Below are positions 25,867-34,752 of a stretch of DNA of 64,000 nt, piece by piece. This stretch comes from Ga0077523 sp038324085. GTDB taxonomy: Bacteria > Pseudomonadota > Gammaproteobacteria > Burkholderiales > Ga0077523. Where the stretch lies: contig JBBQHP010000007.1 of assembly GCA_038324085.1 (NCBI GenBank), positions 97,887-161,886 on the forward strand. The letters run 5' to 3'. The translations under genes were made by a program, and so were the position numbers. Under the pieces are notes generated by a model. It ran no database searches and was not told where the DNA came from. It saw only the letters and a list, made by a program, of their open reading frames with translations. Positions within the stretch are counted from its first letter, which is position 1. Every line of letters starts with the position of its first letter.

Positions 25867-27960
25867 TTGGATCCGAGCGACCGCCCCTCACCGCCCGTGA
25901 GCGAAAAGGGCAGGCCGGCCCGCGCCGAGAAGCTGCGGCGAGCGGGAATCGGGATCGCCGCCGGACTGGTACTCGCGTGCGTAGCGGTCGTCGCGATGCT
26001 GCTGGTCGACGCGAACATCCTGCGCAAGCCGATAGCTGCCTACGTCGGGCACAAGCTCGATCGCTCGTTTGCCATCAACGGCGATCTCCGCATCCGCCTG
26101 TTCGGTCATCCACGCATCGAAGCGAACGACGTGGTCCTCGGCAACTTCACGGGCGGCAGCAGGCCGGTCATGGGGAAGGTCGCACGCGCAGTGGTCGGAA
26201 TCCGGTTGCTGCCGCTGTTGCGGGCGCGCGTCGTACTGCCGTTCGTGGAGCTCAGCGCCCCCGACGTGTTGCTGGAGCGGGACGCCGATGGCCGGGCGAA
26301 CTGGAACTTCGCGGACACCAAAGCGCCGCCGGACGGTTCGGCGATGCATGCGCCGATCATCGAATCGCTCTGGATCAAGGATGGCAGATTGGCGTTCCGC
26401 GATCCGCCGTCCGATACCGACGTCGTACTGCAGTTCGATTCCGATCGACCCGCCGGGGATGCGGAAGGAACCCTGCGCTTCACCGGGACGGGTAGCCTGC
26501 GCAGCGAAGAGTTCCATCTTTCCGGACACGCCGCCTCGCTCCTCGACCTGACGCAGGCGGGCAAACCGTACCGGCTCGAAATTGCGGCGAGCGCGGGCGC
26601 CACGCGCGCTTCGTTCGATGGCACGCTCGTGCCGCTCGAACTGGAGAGCATCGACGGCAAGCTGGAACTGAGCGGGAAGGATCTGTCGTCGCTGTACCCC
26701 TTGATTCCAGTGGTGCTGCCCTGGACCCCCGCGTACCGGGTCGCCGGCCATTTCACGCGCGACGGCGCCAAGTACTCGCTCGCCGCGCTGCAAGGCAAGG
26801 TCGGGAGCAGCGACGTGCACGGCAAGGTCGCGCTCGACGTATCGAGCGAACGCCCGATGCTGGTTGCAGACATTACTTCGACGCGCCTCGATCAGAAGGA
26901 CCTCGCCGGATTTCTGGGATTGCCGCCACCGGCGAAAGGCAAACGCCGGACGCCCGACCAGGCGCACGCAGCGCAGGAGCTCGCGGCAACCGGCAAGGTG
27001 TTGTCGTCGCAGCCGTTGCGCCTGGAACGCCTGCGCGCAATGGACGCCGACGTGCACTTCAAGGGCGAGCACATGCTCGCGCCCGACATCGCGCTCGACA
27101 GCGTCGAAGCCCGATTGAAGCTGAAGCACGGCAAGCTCACCCTGACCCCGCTCGATTTCGGTGTCGCCGGTGGCCACGTGAGCTCCACCATAGAGCTCGA
27201 CGCGAGCCACGACGTCATACAGACCCGCGGCGACGCTACGGTCAGCAATCTGGAACTCAAAGTGCTCTTGCCGAAGCTGAAGGACGATCCGGGCAGTGCG
27301 GGCAAGCTCGGCGGGCGCATCAAGTTCGCCACCAAGGGCAATTCCCCGGCGCAGATGGCAGCTTCGGGGAACGGCGAGATTGCATTGATCGTGTCATCCG
27401 GCAAGGCGCGGGCCCTCGCGCTCGTATTGACCAACCTCGACCTCGCCAACGCGATCCGCTACCTGTTGCGCGGCGACCCGAACGGTCCGATCTACTGCGC
27501 CGTGACGCATGCCAGCATGCACGACGGCAAGCTGGTGCCGGACATCCTGGTCGTCGACACATCAGTCGAAAAGATCACGGGCGAAGGCAACGTGGATCTC
27601 GCGCAGGAAGACTACAACCTGCGCCTGGTGGCCCATTCCAAGCATGCCAGCCTGCTGGCGCTGCGTGGGCCCATCCGCATCGGTGGCACGTTCAAGAATC
27701 CCAAGGTGCATCCCGAAGTCGCGCCACTGGCCTTGAGGGTCGGCGCCGCGGTCGCATTGGGAACGGTGCTCACTCCGTTCGCCTCGCTGCTCGCGCTGGT
27801 CGACACAGGGGGGGCGAAAGGCGCCGATTGTTCGGCGCTGATCGGGCAAGCACGGCAAGACGTGGCCGACAGCCCCGTGGCGCCCCCGAAGACGGCCGCA
27901 CCGGCGCGATCGCCGCAAGCTCCCGCCGACGCCGGTCACTCCGATCGCCCGACCCGTTAG
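25867..27960 (+). CDS. AsmA-family envelope protein
   Basis: The 697-residue protein has one N-terminal membrane anchor (about 20-42, IGIAAGLVLACVAVVAMLLVD), then a long periplasmic beta-rich region. The N-terminal AsmA domain has the FAINGDLRIRLFGHPRIEANDVVLGN motif, and the C-terminal AsmA-like domain (about 400-620) includes DILVVDTSVEKITGEGNVDLAQE. AsmA-like proteins are bridge-type lipid-transfer proteins that affect outer-membrane lipid balance. The start is TTG, strongly supported by GGAGG at 25856-25860. The last 50 residues are Pro/Ala-rich. It follows katE by 138 bp. Confidence 0.9.
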   Translation: MDPSDRPSPPVSEKGRPARAEKLRRAGIGIAAGLVLACVAVVAMLLVDANILRKPIAAYVGHKLDRSFAINGDLRIRLFGHPRIEANDVVLGNFTGGSRPVMGKVARAVVGIRLLPLLRARVVLPFVELSAPDVLLERDADGRANWNFADTKAPPDGSAMHAPIIESLWIKDGRLAFRDPPSDTDVVLQFDSDRPAGDAEGTLRFTGTGSLRSEEFHLSGHAASLLDLTQAGKPYRLEIAASAGATRASFDGTLVPLELESIDGKLELSGKDLSSLYPLIPVVLPWTPAYRVAGHFTRDGAKYSLAALQGKVGSSDVHGKVALDVSSERPMLVADITSTRLDQKDLAGFLGLPPPAKGKRRTPDQAHAAQELAATGKVLSSQPLRLERLRAMDADVHFKGEHMLAPDIALDSVEARLKLKHGKLTLTPLDFGVAGGHVSSTIELDASHDVIQTRGDATVSNLELKVLLPKLKDDPGSAGKLGGRIKFATKGNSPAQMAASGNGEIALIVSSGKARALALVLTNLDLANAIRYLLRGDPNGPIYCAVTHASMHDGKLVPDILVVDTSVEKITGEGNVDLAQEDYNLRLVAHSKHASLLALRGPIRIGGTFKNPKVHPEVAPLALRVGAAVALGTVLTPFASLLALVDTGGAKGADCSALIGQARQDVADSPVAPPKTAAPARSPQAPADAGHSDRPTR

Positions 27961-28014
27961 CGGGTCCGCGTTCATGGGGGCCACGGATCCGATCGGGCAC
28001 CACTCGCCTCGGTC

Positions 28015-28296
28015 ATGACGCGGACGCTCGAACAATTCGCCGAGATCGTCTGGCGCCTGGCGCGCCGTACTTCGGCGCAGATCGCGCCCGGCGCGGATTC
28101 CCAGCACACGGCGCGCGCGTACATGGGGTCGCGTCCCGGTACCGCCGAAGCGCTGTTATTGGGGCGGATCCTGGATGCGGTCCGGCGCAACAGGGGCGAG
28201 TTCAGGGACGCAGACGCACGAGTCCTCGGCACCGAAGCCCTCGGCATCGCGAGCGCTCTGCTCGCCTCGGTGCGCAGCAGGGATCAGGAGCCCTGA
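28015..28296 (+). CDS. hypothetical cytoplasmic protein (93 aa)
   Basis: The product is mostly helical and charged (FAEIVWRLARRTSAQ, LLLGRILDAVRRNRGEFRDADARVLGTEALGIASALLASV), without signal peptide or membrane span. Codon use matches its neighbours, so I think it is real. It lies 54 bp after the AsmA gene and is followed at once by a hairpin. No family recognised. Confidence 0.65.
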   Translation: MTRTLEQFAEIVWRLARRTSAQIAPGADSQHTARAYMGSRPGTAEALLLGRILDAVRRNRGEFRDADARVLGTEALGIASALLASVRSRDQEP

Positions 28297-28332
28297 AGCA
28301 CAACGGCCGGCGTTGCCGTCGGCCGTTGTGCT
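28297..28332. terminator. hairpin between convergent genes
   Basis: Perfect 13-bp stem AGCACAACGGCCG/CGGCCGTTGTGCT with a 10-nt loop, located between the convergent 93-residue gene and the dehydratase gene. There is no T-tract, so it may be a bidirectional or Rho-assisted terminator. Confidence 0.65.
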
Positions 28333-28365
28333 GCTGCGCGTGCGGCGGGCGCCGCGCCGTGGCGC

Positions 28366-30174
28366 TCAGTGGTTGTCGCGCGGCACGCCCTTGGAGGTCG
28401 AAATCCGCTGGTACTTCTCTGCAGGCTTCAACGTCATTCCGTCCGACAGTTCGCCGACGATGCCGCGCTGGATCTCCTGCCACGGCGTCTGGCTCGCGGG
28501 AATCGCAAATCCGCCCTTCTTCTCGAGCGCGGCCAGCCGCTTCGCGTATTCATCCTTCGTGATGAGGATGTTGGCGGTGCGCTTGTTGAGGTCGATGCGG
28601 ACCCGGTCGTTGGTCCTGATGATGGCGAGCCCACCGTTGCTCGCCGCTTCGGGAGAGGCATTGAGGATTGACGGCGACCCGGAGGTGCCCGACTGGCGCC
28701 CGTCGCCGATGCACGGCAGTTCGGTGACGCCGGCCTTGATGAGCTTCGCCGGTGGCTGCATGTTCACCACTTCCGCCGCGCCCGGATAGCCCTTCGGGCC
28801 GGTACCGCGCACGAACAACAGGCAGGAATCGTCGATCTTCAGCTTCGGATCGTCGATGCGATGGTGGTAGTCCTCGGGGCCCTCGAACACGATGGCCCGC
28901 CCCTCGAAGGCATTCGGGTCCTTCGGATCGGACAGGTAGCGCTGGCGGAACGCATCCGAGATGACGCTCGTCTTCATGATCGCGCTGTCGAACAGATTGC
29001 CCTTGATGTTCAGGAAGCCGGCCTTGTTCTTCATCGGCTTCTTGAACGGCCAGATCACCAGCGGGTCCTGCACCGGCGTGCTCTTGCAGTTGTCGGCGAG
29101 CGACCGCCCGTTGACTGTAATCGTGTTCTTGCGGATCTTGCCTGCCTTGAGCAGTTCGTTGACCACCGCCGGCACGCCGCCGGCGCGGTAGTACTCCTCG
29201 CCCAGATATTCACCCGCCGGTTGCAGGTTGACCAGCAGGGGCACGTCGTAGCCCACCTTCTCCCAGTCGTCGTTGTCGAGCTTGACGCCGATGTGGCGCG
29301 CGATGGCATTGAAGTGGATCGGCGCATTGGTGGAACCGCCGATCGCGGAGTTCACCACGATCACGTTCTCGAACGCCTCGCGGGTCATGATCTTCGACGG
29401 GCGCAGGTCTTCCCAGACCATGTCGACGATGCGCTTGCCGGTATCGTAGGCGTTGGCTTCGCGGTCGCGATGGGGTGCCGGAATCGCGGCGCTCCCCGGC
29501 AGCGACATACCGAGCGCTTCGGCGAGCGAGTTCATGGTGGACGCCGTACCCATGGTGTTGCAATGGCCCGCCGAGGGTGCCGAGGACGCGACGAGATCGA
29601 TGAACTGTTCGTGGTTGATCTCGCCTGCGGCCAGCAACTGGCGCGCCTTCCAGACGATGGTGCCGGACCCGGTGCGCTCACCGCGGAACCAGCCGTTCAG
29701 CATCGGCCCGCCGGACAGCACGATCGCGGGAATATCGACGGTGGCAGCCGCCATCAATTGCGCGGGGGTGGTCTTGTCGCAGCCCGTCATCAGCACGACG
29801 CCGTCGATGAAGTAGCCGTACAGAAGCTCCACCAGGCCGAGGTAGGCCAGATTGCGATCGAGCGAAGCGGTCGGCCGCTTGCCGGTTTCCTGGATGGGAT
29901 GCACGGGAAACTCGAAGGCGATGCCGCCAGCCTCGCGAACTCCTTCGCGCACGCGGTGGGCAAGCTCCAGGTGGTGCCGATTGCAGGGCGACAGGTCGGA
30001 GCCCGACTGCGCGATGCCGATGATCGGCTTGCCCGATTGCAGCTCCTCGCGCTTCAGCCCGAAGTTCATGTAGCGCTCGAGATACAGCGCCGTCATGTCC
30101 GGGTTGTCCGGGTTCGCGAACCATTGGCGCGAGCGCAGTTGTGCAGGGTCCTTCTTGATGGACTTCTTGGCCAT
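28366..30174 (-). CDS. IlvD/Edd-family sugar-acid dehydratase
   Basis: The 602-residue protein belongs to the Fe-S dehydratases. Candidate cluster-ligand cysteines are at about 64 (SGSDLSPCNRHH), 132 (LMTGCDKTTPAQ) and 205 (SAGHCNTMGTASTM). The IGDGRQSGTSGSPSILN region near 480 and the FEGPEDYHHRIDDP stretch fit the pentonate dehydratase branch (L-arabinonate, D-xylonate) better than IlvD or Edd. It would dehydrate an aldonic acid to a 2-keto-3-deoxy acid. The start MAKKSIKKDP at 30174 has an AGGAG-like site upstream. No sugar transporter or aldolase is adjacent, so the substrate is unknown. Confidence 0.9.
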   Translation of the reverse strand: MAKKSIKKDPAQLRSRQWFANPDNPDMTALYLERYMNFGLKREELQSGKPIIGIAQSGSDLSPCNRHHLELAHRVREGVREAGGIAFEFPVHPIQETGKRPTASLDRNLAYLGLVELLYGYFIDGVVLMTGCDKTTPAQLMAAATVDIPAIVLSGGPMLNGWFRGERTGSGTIVWKARQLLAAGEINHEQFIDLVASSAPSAGHCNTMGTASTMNSLAEALGMSLPGSAAIPAPHRDREANAYDTGKRIVDMVWEDLRPSKIMTREAFENVIVVNSAIGGSTNAPIHFNAIARHIGVKLDNDDWEKVGYDVPLLVNLQPAGEYLGEEYYRAGGVPAVVNELLKAGKIRKNTITVNGRSLADNCKSTPVQDPLVIWPFKKPMKNKAGFLNIKGNLFDSAIMKTSVISDAFRQRYLSDPKDPNAFEGRAIVFEGPEDYHHRIDDPKLKIDDSCLLFVRGTGPKGYPGAAEVVNMQPPAKLIKAGVTELPCIGDGRQSGTSGSPSILNASPEAASNGGLAIIRTNDRVRIDLNKRTANILITKDEYAKRLAALEKKGGFAIPASQTPWQEIQRGIVGELSDGMTLKPAEKYQRISTSKGVPRDNH

Positions 30175-30425
30175 TCTCTTCTCTCTCCTCACGAGACTTG
30201 TCTGATTCGAAACCACCTTCCCTGCCGACGAGCGACGTCGCGACAGGGCCAGGGCGAGAGTATGAACCCGCGGGCGGGGATCACACCACCGATGGCTGCG
30301 TAGACGCCGCCGGGAACGCCACTGGGTGCGCTCGCGTACCGACTTCACGCTGGAATTTCCCGATCATGGTCGCCTTGAGGTTCGTCCTGACTTCGACCGA
30401 CCCCATCCACTCCCAGGAGATCTGC

Positions 30426-30704
30426 ATGAACCTCATTCGAGACGCGAGCGTCATCGCTGCATTGACCTTCGGTCTGTCGCTCGCACCCTGGGCGGCGGAA
30501 GTGGAGAAAAAACCACTGCCGGAGAATCCTGCGGTGCGCCAGCCGAATCCGGAAAAGCCGGCCGTGGACCCGGAAACGGACTACTCCAAGGAGCAGTTGA
30601 AAGCGGTCAGGCCGCCCTCGGAGGCGTCCATGGGCGCAGTCGAAAAGAAGCCCGCCGACCCGGCGCCCGATCCCCTTCCGCCGCGTGCGCCCGACAAGCG
30701 CTGA
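30426..30704 (+). CDS. small secreted Pro/Lys-rich protein (92 aa)
   Basis: A cleavable signal (ASVIAALTFGLSLAPWAAE) is followed by about 65 polar residues rich in Pro, Lys and Glu, including a near-repeat (EKKPLPENPAVRQPNPEKPAVDP). The mature part looks disordered. AGGAGATCTGC precedes the ATG. It is divergent from the dehydratase with a gap of about 250 bp. No family recognised; periplasmic location is inferred from the signal. Confidence 0.7.
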   Translation: MNLIRDASVIAALTFGLSLAPWAAEVEKKPLPENPAVRQPNPEKPAVDPETDYSKEQLKAVRPPSEASMGAVEKKPADPAPDPLPPRAPDKR

Positions 30705-30873
30705 GTCTGTCCCCGGCAGCCAATCGCCGTCCGTTCGCCCCGGCCGACGCGGGCTGGGCGGCGTGCCGTCGGGATGAAACCGGCATGAGCCCGCACCGTT
30801 GATCTGTCGCGCAGACCCGCTTCACCCCCCGGCCCGCGCTACGACGTAACGCCGGCCGCGGCGATAGGGAGTG

Positions 30874-31185
30874 TCAACCTCCCGCCGGTCCGACCGGCCC
30901 CGCGTCGCCGCGATAGGAACGATGCGGCTGATCGATCCCGCGCTCCACCCCGTCCATGCGCGATTCCAGATCGAGGAACAGGAGCGGCGCCATCACTTCC
31001 TGGTGCAGGCGCAGATAGTCCACTTCCTCCGCCAGCAGGCCGTCGGGGTACGACGCCTGCGCGCTCGCATCCGGGGCAGCCCGGCAAGTTGCCGCCGCCT
31101 GAACGAGGCAGGGTGCAACCAGTACAGCACACAGGCCGAACACGATCATTCCGGTACGGGCTTCTTCGGTCATAAAAAAGCGCAT
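30874..31185 (-). CDS. small exported hypothetical protein (103 aa)
   Basis: The start at 31185 has GGGAG upstream. The N-terminus MRFFMTEEARTGMIVFGLCAVLVAPCLVQAAATC contains a hydrophobic segment ending in a likely cleavage site (VQAA). The mature part has one short helix (LLAEEVDYLRLHQEVMAPLLFLDLESRMDGVERGID). The pre-hydrophobic segment is longer than in most signals, so an anchor is also possible. No family recognised. Confidence 0.6.
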   Translation of the reverse strand: MRFFMTEEARTGMIVFGLCAVLVAPCLVQAAATCRAAPDASAQASYPDGLLAEEVDYLRLHQEVMAPLLFLDLESRMDGVERGIDQPHRSYRGDAGPVGPAGG

Positions 31186-31293
31186 GGCATTTCTCCCTTC
31201 ATCGAAACTGCATAAACGCGTTAACCGCTTAGTGGTGTACTTGTCTTCCGCGACTTCGGCCTGCCCTCTGGCGGAGCATGGCCATGCTCCGGC

Positions 31294-31494
31294 TCAGGTC
31301 GTCCGGCCGCGCGGCTCGCCCGGATCCGGGGCGTTGCGCTCGCCAGCGAAATTGGCGTGCCTGCTTTTCCGGGACGGGCTCACCGGATGCTCTGCCTCCA
31401 CCGGATTCCGATCCCGGCCGATCCATCGCACTGCGAAGAAAACGAAGGCTGCCATCACGGCAAATGCAACCACCTGCAAAATGAATGTCGACAT
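31294..31494 (-). CDS. small single-span membrane protein (66 aa)
   Basis: AAGGAG lies 6 nt before the ATG at 31494. The product MSTFILQVVAFAVMAAFVFFAVRWIGRDRNP has one N-terminal membrane span, then a basic, polar tail. A TGTAGG-N6-CCTACG palindrome is 82 nt upstream. No family recognised. Confidence 0.7.
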   Translation of the reverse strand: MSTFILQVVAFAVMAAFVFFAVRWIGRDRNPVEAEHPVSPSRKSRHANFAGERNAPDPGEPRGRTT

Positions 31495-31576
31495 GACGGT
31501 CTCCTTGCGGTCGAACATGCGATGTGGATGATCCGTGTTCGTGCGTCACGAAACTGTCGGCGGGTCGCCCGGCCGA

Positions 31577-31594
31577 TGTAGGTTCCGGCCTACG
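31577..31594. promoter_or_regulatory. candidate GacA/UvrY-like box upstream of the 66-aa membrane protein
   Basis: Sequence TGTAGGTTCCGGCCTACG: perfect GTAGG/CCTAC arms. It sits between the CheY-like gene stop and the 66-residue gene, both on the minus strand. Confidence 0.65.
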
Positions 31595-31602
31595 TGCCTG
31601 GG

Positions 31603-31995
31603 CTAGGACGGCACTTCGTCGGCGGCAAGCCGGTTCAGCAGTTCCACGACCCCATCGAACTCCAGCGATTTATCGAAGAAGTAGTCGGCGCCAAGTGCCA
31701 GGCAGCGCTGGCGAAACGCGGCCGAGCCGTAGTTGGTGAGGACGATCTTGACCATCTGTTTCATATCGTCCCGGCCCCGCATCTTGGCGAGCACGTCGAA
31801 GCCCGTGCCGCTGGTGAGGCGCAGATCGATCAGCACCGCATTGACCGGCGTTTCCAGGAGTTTCGCCCAGGCTTCATCGGCCGCCTCCGCAAAGCCGATG
31901 ATCTTGATCAGATCGGACGATTCGATGGAGTTCACCAGCGTCTCCCGAATCGCCGGCGAATCCTCGATCAGGAACACCTTGTACCGCATATCCAT
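31603..31995 (-). CDS. CheY-like single-domain response regulator
   Basis: The 130-residue product is a stand-alone receiver domain: acidic ED at 11-12, phospho-acceptor Asp 57 in NAVLIDLRL, Thr in VLTNYG and Lys in YFFDKS. There is no output domain. It lies 132 bp downstream of the LuxR-type regulator on the same strand and opposite the CHASE3 kinase. It may act as a phosphate sink or second target of that kinase (inference). A GTCAGG-N6-CCTACA palindrome sits 80 nt upstream. Confidence 0.92.
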   Translation of the reverse strand: MDMRYKVFLIEDSPAIRETLVNSIESSDLIKIIGFAEAADEAWAKLLETPVNAVLIDLRLTSGTGFDVLAKMRGRDDMKQMVKIVLTNYGSAAFRQRCLALGADYFFDKSLEFDGVVELLNRLAADEVPS

Positions 31996-32074
31996 GAAAA
32001 ATGGACTTCCCGATTAAAAACCTGTCATTTCGACAATCTTCCCCGAAGCTTGTCGCAAAAGGCAGACAGTGGCG

Positions 32075-32092
32075 GTCAGGCTATGTCCTACA
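32075..32092. promoter_or_regulatory. candidate GacA/UvrY-like box upstream of CheY-like gene
   Basis: Sequence GTCAGGCTATGTCCTACA: right arm CCTACA is perfect, left arm keeps AGG. It lies in the gap between the LuxR-type regulator and the CheY-like gene, so the latter probably has its own promoter. Confidence 0.5.
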
Positions 32093-32127
32093 CCATCGCG
32101 GGTCCGGGTCCGGGCCCGCGCGGGCCG

Positions 32128-32775
32128 TCAATCCACCAGCTCGTTCTTGATGGCGTAGTACGTGAGATCGGCATTGGTCTTGAGGCTCATCTTCTCGAGG
32201 ACCCGTGCGCGGTAGGTGCTCACGGTCTTGACGCTCAGGTGCAATTCGTCTGCGATCTCGGTGGGACTCTGGCCACCCGCGAGCTTGCGGAAGATCTGAA
32301 ACTCGCGTGCCGACAGGGTCTCGTGCAACTTGCGGTCGGTGGAGCGCGACAATTCCGCGGATACCAGTTCGGCGGCAGATTCGCTCAGGTAGCGCTTGCC
32401 GCGCGCCACGACCCGAATCGCCTTCAGCAGTTCCTCCGGCGGGGCGTCCTTCGAGATGTAGCCATTGGCGCCTGACCTGAGCAGGTTCACCGCGTATTGC
32501 TCTTCCGGGAAGCCGCTCAGCACGAGGACGGGCAGCCGCTCGTCGATCTGCCGGATGACTCTCAGGCAATCGATGCCGTTCTTGTGCGGCATCGAGATGT
32601 CGAGCAAGACCACATCGAAGGAGTCCTTGCGGATCAAGGCGATCACTTCGTCGCCGGTGGCCGCCTCCGCCCCGATCTCCATGTCATGCTGGTCTGCGAT
32701 GAACTGGGCAAATCCCGCACGCACGATCTCATGGTCGTCGGCGATGAGGATGCGGATCAACGGCTGAGTGGTCAT
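32128..32775 (-). CDS. LuxR/NarL-type response regulator (GacA/UvrY-like)
   Basis: The 215-residue protein has a receiver domain with DD at 13-14, phospho-acceptor Asp 59 in VVLLDISMPHKNG and Lys in GYISKD, then a LuxR HTH with recognition helix SVKTVSTYRARVLEKMSL. I chose MTTQPLIRIL at 32775; an upstream in-frame ATG at 32823 would extend it by 16 residues over the likely promoter. It is divergent from a CHASE3 histidine kinase, its likely partner. A near-perfect CGTAAG-N6-CCTACG palindrome lies 73 nt upstream, pointing to autoregulation. Confidence 0.94.
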   Translation of the reverse strand: MTTQPLIRILIADDHEIVRAGFAQFIADQHDMEIGAEAATGDEVIALIRKDSFDVVLLDISMPHKNGIDCLRVIRQIDERLPVLVLSGFPEEQYAVNLLRSGANGYISKDAPPEELLKAIRVVARGKRYLSESAAELVSAELSRSTDRKLHETLSAREFQIFRKLAGGQSPTEIADELHLSVKTVSTYRARVLEKMSLKTNADLTYYAIKNELVD

Positions 32776-32848
32776 CGCCTTTCGCACCGGGTGGGCGCAT
32801 TCCATTGTGGTTCCAGTCTCCATGCTACCAAAGCGATCTTGCCGAGAC

Positions 32849-32866
32849 CGTAAGTCTTGTCCTACG
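32849..32866. promoter_or_regulatory. candidate GacA/UvrY-like box upstream of the LuxR-type regulator
   Basis: Sequence CGTAAGTCTTGTCCTACG: left arm GTAAG is identical to the GacA box core, right arm CCTAC differs by one base. It is 73 nt upstream of the regulator start and about 385 nt from the divergent kinase start. Confidence 0.65.
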
Positions 32867-33250
32867 TGAACGGACTTCGACCGGCCAAGGACAGCCCCTG
32901 CCGAGGTAAAACGCCGGGCATGCTGGCGCCGTGGGCACTACCCGACGCTTCCCTGCGGTGCCCGGGTCCGGCGCCGATGAACGGCGCCGCAAAATAGAGA
33001 GCCCGTCGATCCGGAACGGCTCACGTGACACCGTCGCCACGGTGCGGCGGACACTGTGATCGCACCCTCCACCCGAGGTCATCCATCGGCCACGTCCGGC
33101 CAGGCCGCCCCGGGCCGCCCGCGGCATTCGTCCGCCAGCGCCCTGCGTGCCCCGCGCACGGATGAACCTTCCGGTGCCGGGAATGGTCTGTTCGTGGCAG
33201 GTTCCTGGGCGCGTATAGTCAGCGCCACTCATCGATATCGCCTCCCGCCC
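32867..33250. other. intergenic region ahead of histidine kinase, no gene seen
   Basis: About 385 bp. It contains a GC-rich inverted repeat (CCGGCGCC near 32970 and GGCGCCG near 32982) but no reading frame with coding character. It may carry the kinase promoter and a long 5' leader. I looked for the repeated GGA hairpins of Rsm/Csr-type RNAs and did not find a convincing set. Confidence 0.5.
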
Positions 33251-34711
33251 ATGAAATCCTTTCGCGAGATCCTCGACGTGATGCGTCGAACCCTGGCCGG
33301 CTGGCGCTGGGATCTGACGCTGTTCGTCTGCAGCGTCGTGACGGTGGGCATCCTCGTGGTCTCCGAATCCGGCCATTCCCAGCTGGAAAAGGAACATACG
33401 AGTGCCATGGAAGGCGTCCGGATCTACGCGCAGCTCGGCCGGCTCGCGGGGCGCCTCGCAGACGCCGAGACTGCGCAGCGCGGCTATCTGCTGACCCATT
33501 CCGAGGTCTACATGGAGCCTTACCGCGAGGCGCTCCCGCAGATCTCGACGCTGCTCGACCAGCTCGACAACCACTTCAGCACGTCGGGATCCAGCCTGGA
33601 TGCCGCGCGCATGAGGCTCATCAAGCTCGAGGCGACGAAAAAGATCGCTGAGATGGAAACCACCCTGTTCGCTGCCCGGCAGGGACAATGGGATGCAGCC
33701 GTGAAGGTGGTCGCGAGCGACGTTGGCAAGTACCGCATGGATGCGATCCGGCAGCTGGTCGAGGAACTGCAGTATTCGGAGAACGAACACGTCGCCGATC
33801 GTGTCGCCGAATGGCACTCGCGCTCCCAGATCGCCCGTCTCAGCATCGCCGCGGTGACGGCACTCAATGTGTTGCTGCTCGTGCTGATGGTCCGCTGGCT
33901 CAAGCGCCATTGGCGCGAGGCGCGCGAGCATGGAGCACAGATGGACCGGCAGGTGAAGGAGCGCACCTCGCAGCTGGCGATGCTCGCCTCGCACCTGCAG
34001 GAGATCAACGAACAGGAGAAGTCGCGCCTCGCGCGTGAATTGCACGACGATCTTGGCTCGATCCTCACGGCCTCGCGCATGGACATCTCGTGGGTGCGCG
34101 GCAAGCTGCTCCCCGAGCAGGCGAACCTGGCCGAGAAGCTCGGGCGCGCGCTGAAGCATATCGACCAGGGGGTTCAGACCAAGCGGCGCATCACCGAGGG
34201 GCTGCGGCCGACGACGTTGACGTCGTTCGGCCTGGTCACAGCCGCGCACGAACTGGTGGCGCAGTCGGCCGACCAGTGCCACTGGCAGCTCGATCTGGAT
34301 CTCCCCGAGAACGACCCCGACCTGTCCGAGGAAGCGGCTATCGCGCTGTTTCGAATCCTTCAGGAATCGCTCAACAACGCCGCGAAGTACTCGCAGACGA
34401 CGCGCATTCGCGTCAGCCTTTCGGTAGTCCCGGGCGAACGCTGCACGCTCGAGATCGAGGACTTCGGCATCGGCTTCCAGGCCGCGAACATCAGACCCAA
34501 GGCGCACGGCATCCTGGGCATGCGCGAACGTCTGGCCGCCCGGGGCGGCACGTTGACCGTGGACAGTGTTCCCGATCGCGGCACCCGGATCACGGCAAGC
34601 CTGCCCCTCAGCAGCGATTCGCAGCCCCAGCACGCGCGAGGCGATTCCGCCACGGAGCGATCTTCCGGTCTGCCCAACGCGGCGGAACCGGCCACCTCCC
34701 GCGCCGCTTGA
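33251..34711 (+). CDS. CHASE3-domain sensor histidine kinase (HisKA_3 type)
   Basis: The 486-residue kinase has two membrane spans (about 22-40 and 197-217) that bracket a periplasmic CHASE3 domain with the typical ADAETAQRGYLLTHSEVYMEPYREAL. A coiled linker leads to the HisKA_3 dimerisation domain, phospho-acceptor His about 265 in RLARELHDDLGSIL. The ATPase follows: N-box ILQESLNNAAKYS, then IEDFGIGF, then GILGMRERLAARGG. This NarX/DegS-like class phosphorylates LuxR-type regulators, so the divergent regulator is the expected partner. ATG at 33251 was chosen because it starts just before the first span. The C-terminal 40 residues are polar. Confidence 0.92.
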   Translation: MKSFREILDVMRRTLAGWRWDLTLFVCSVVTVGILVVSESGHSQLEKEHTSAMEGVRIYAQLGRLAGRLADAETAQRGYLLTHSEVYMEPYREALPQISTLLDQLDNHFSTSGSSLDAARMRLIKLEATKKIAEMETTLFAARQGQWDAAVKVVASDVGKYRMDAIRQLVEELQYSENEHVADRVAEWHSRSQIARLSIAAVTALNVLLLVLMVRWLKRHWREAREHGAQMDRQVKERTSQLAMLASHLQEINEQEKSRLARELHDDLGSILTASRMDISWVRGKLLPEQANLAEKLGRALKHIDQGVQTKRRITEGLRPTTLTSFGLVTAAHELVAQSADQCHWQLDLDLPENDPDLSEEAAIALFRILQESLNNAAKYSQTTRIRVSLSVVPGERCTLEIEDFGIGFQAANIRPKAHGILGMRERLAARGGTLTVDSVPDRGTRITASLPLSSDSQPQHARGDSATERSSGLPNAAEPATSRAA

Positions 34712-34752
34712 GCGGCGGCCGCGCGGCGGCAATAGTGGGGTCGCGCGCATGT

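Noticed and set aside
28861..30303. Plus-strand open frame opposite the dehydratase
   Set aside because: Arg/His-rich shadow frame; the minus strand encodes an intact Fe-S dehydratase.
32867..33250. Rsm/Csr-type small RNA expected near GacA-like boxes
   Set aside because: GGA triplets are present but not in a series of hairpin loops; no terminator in place.
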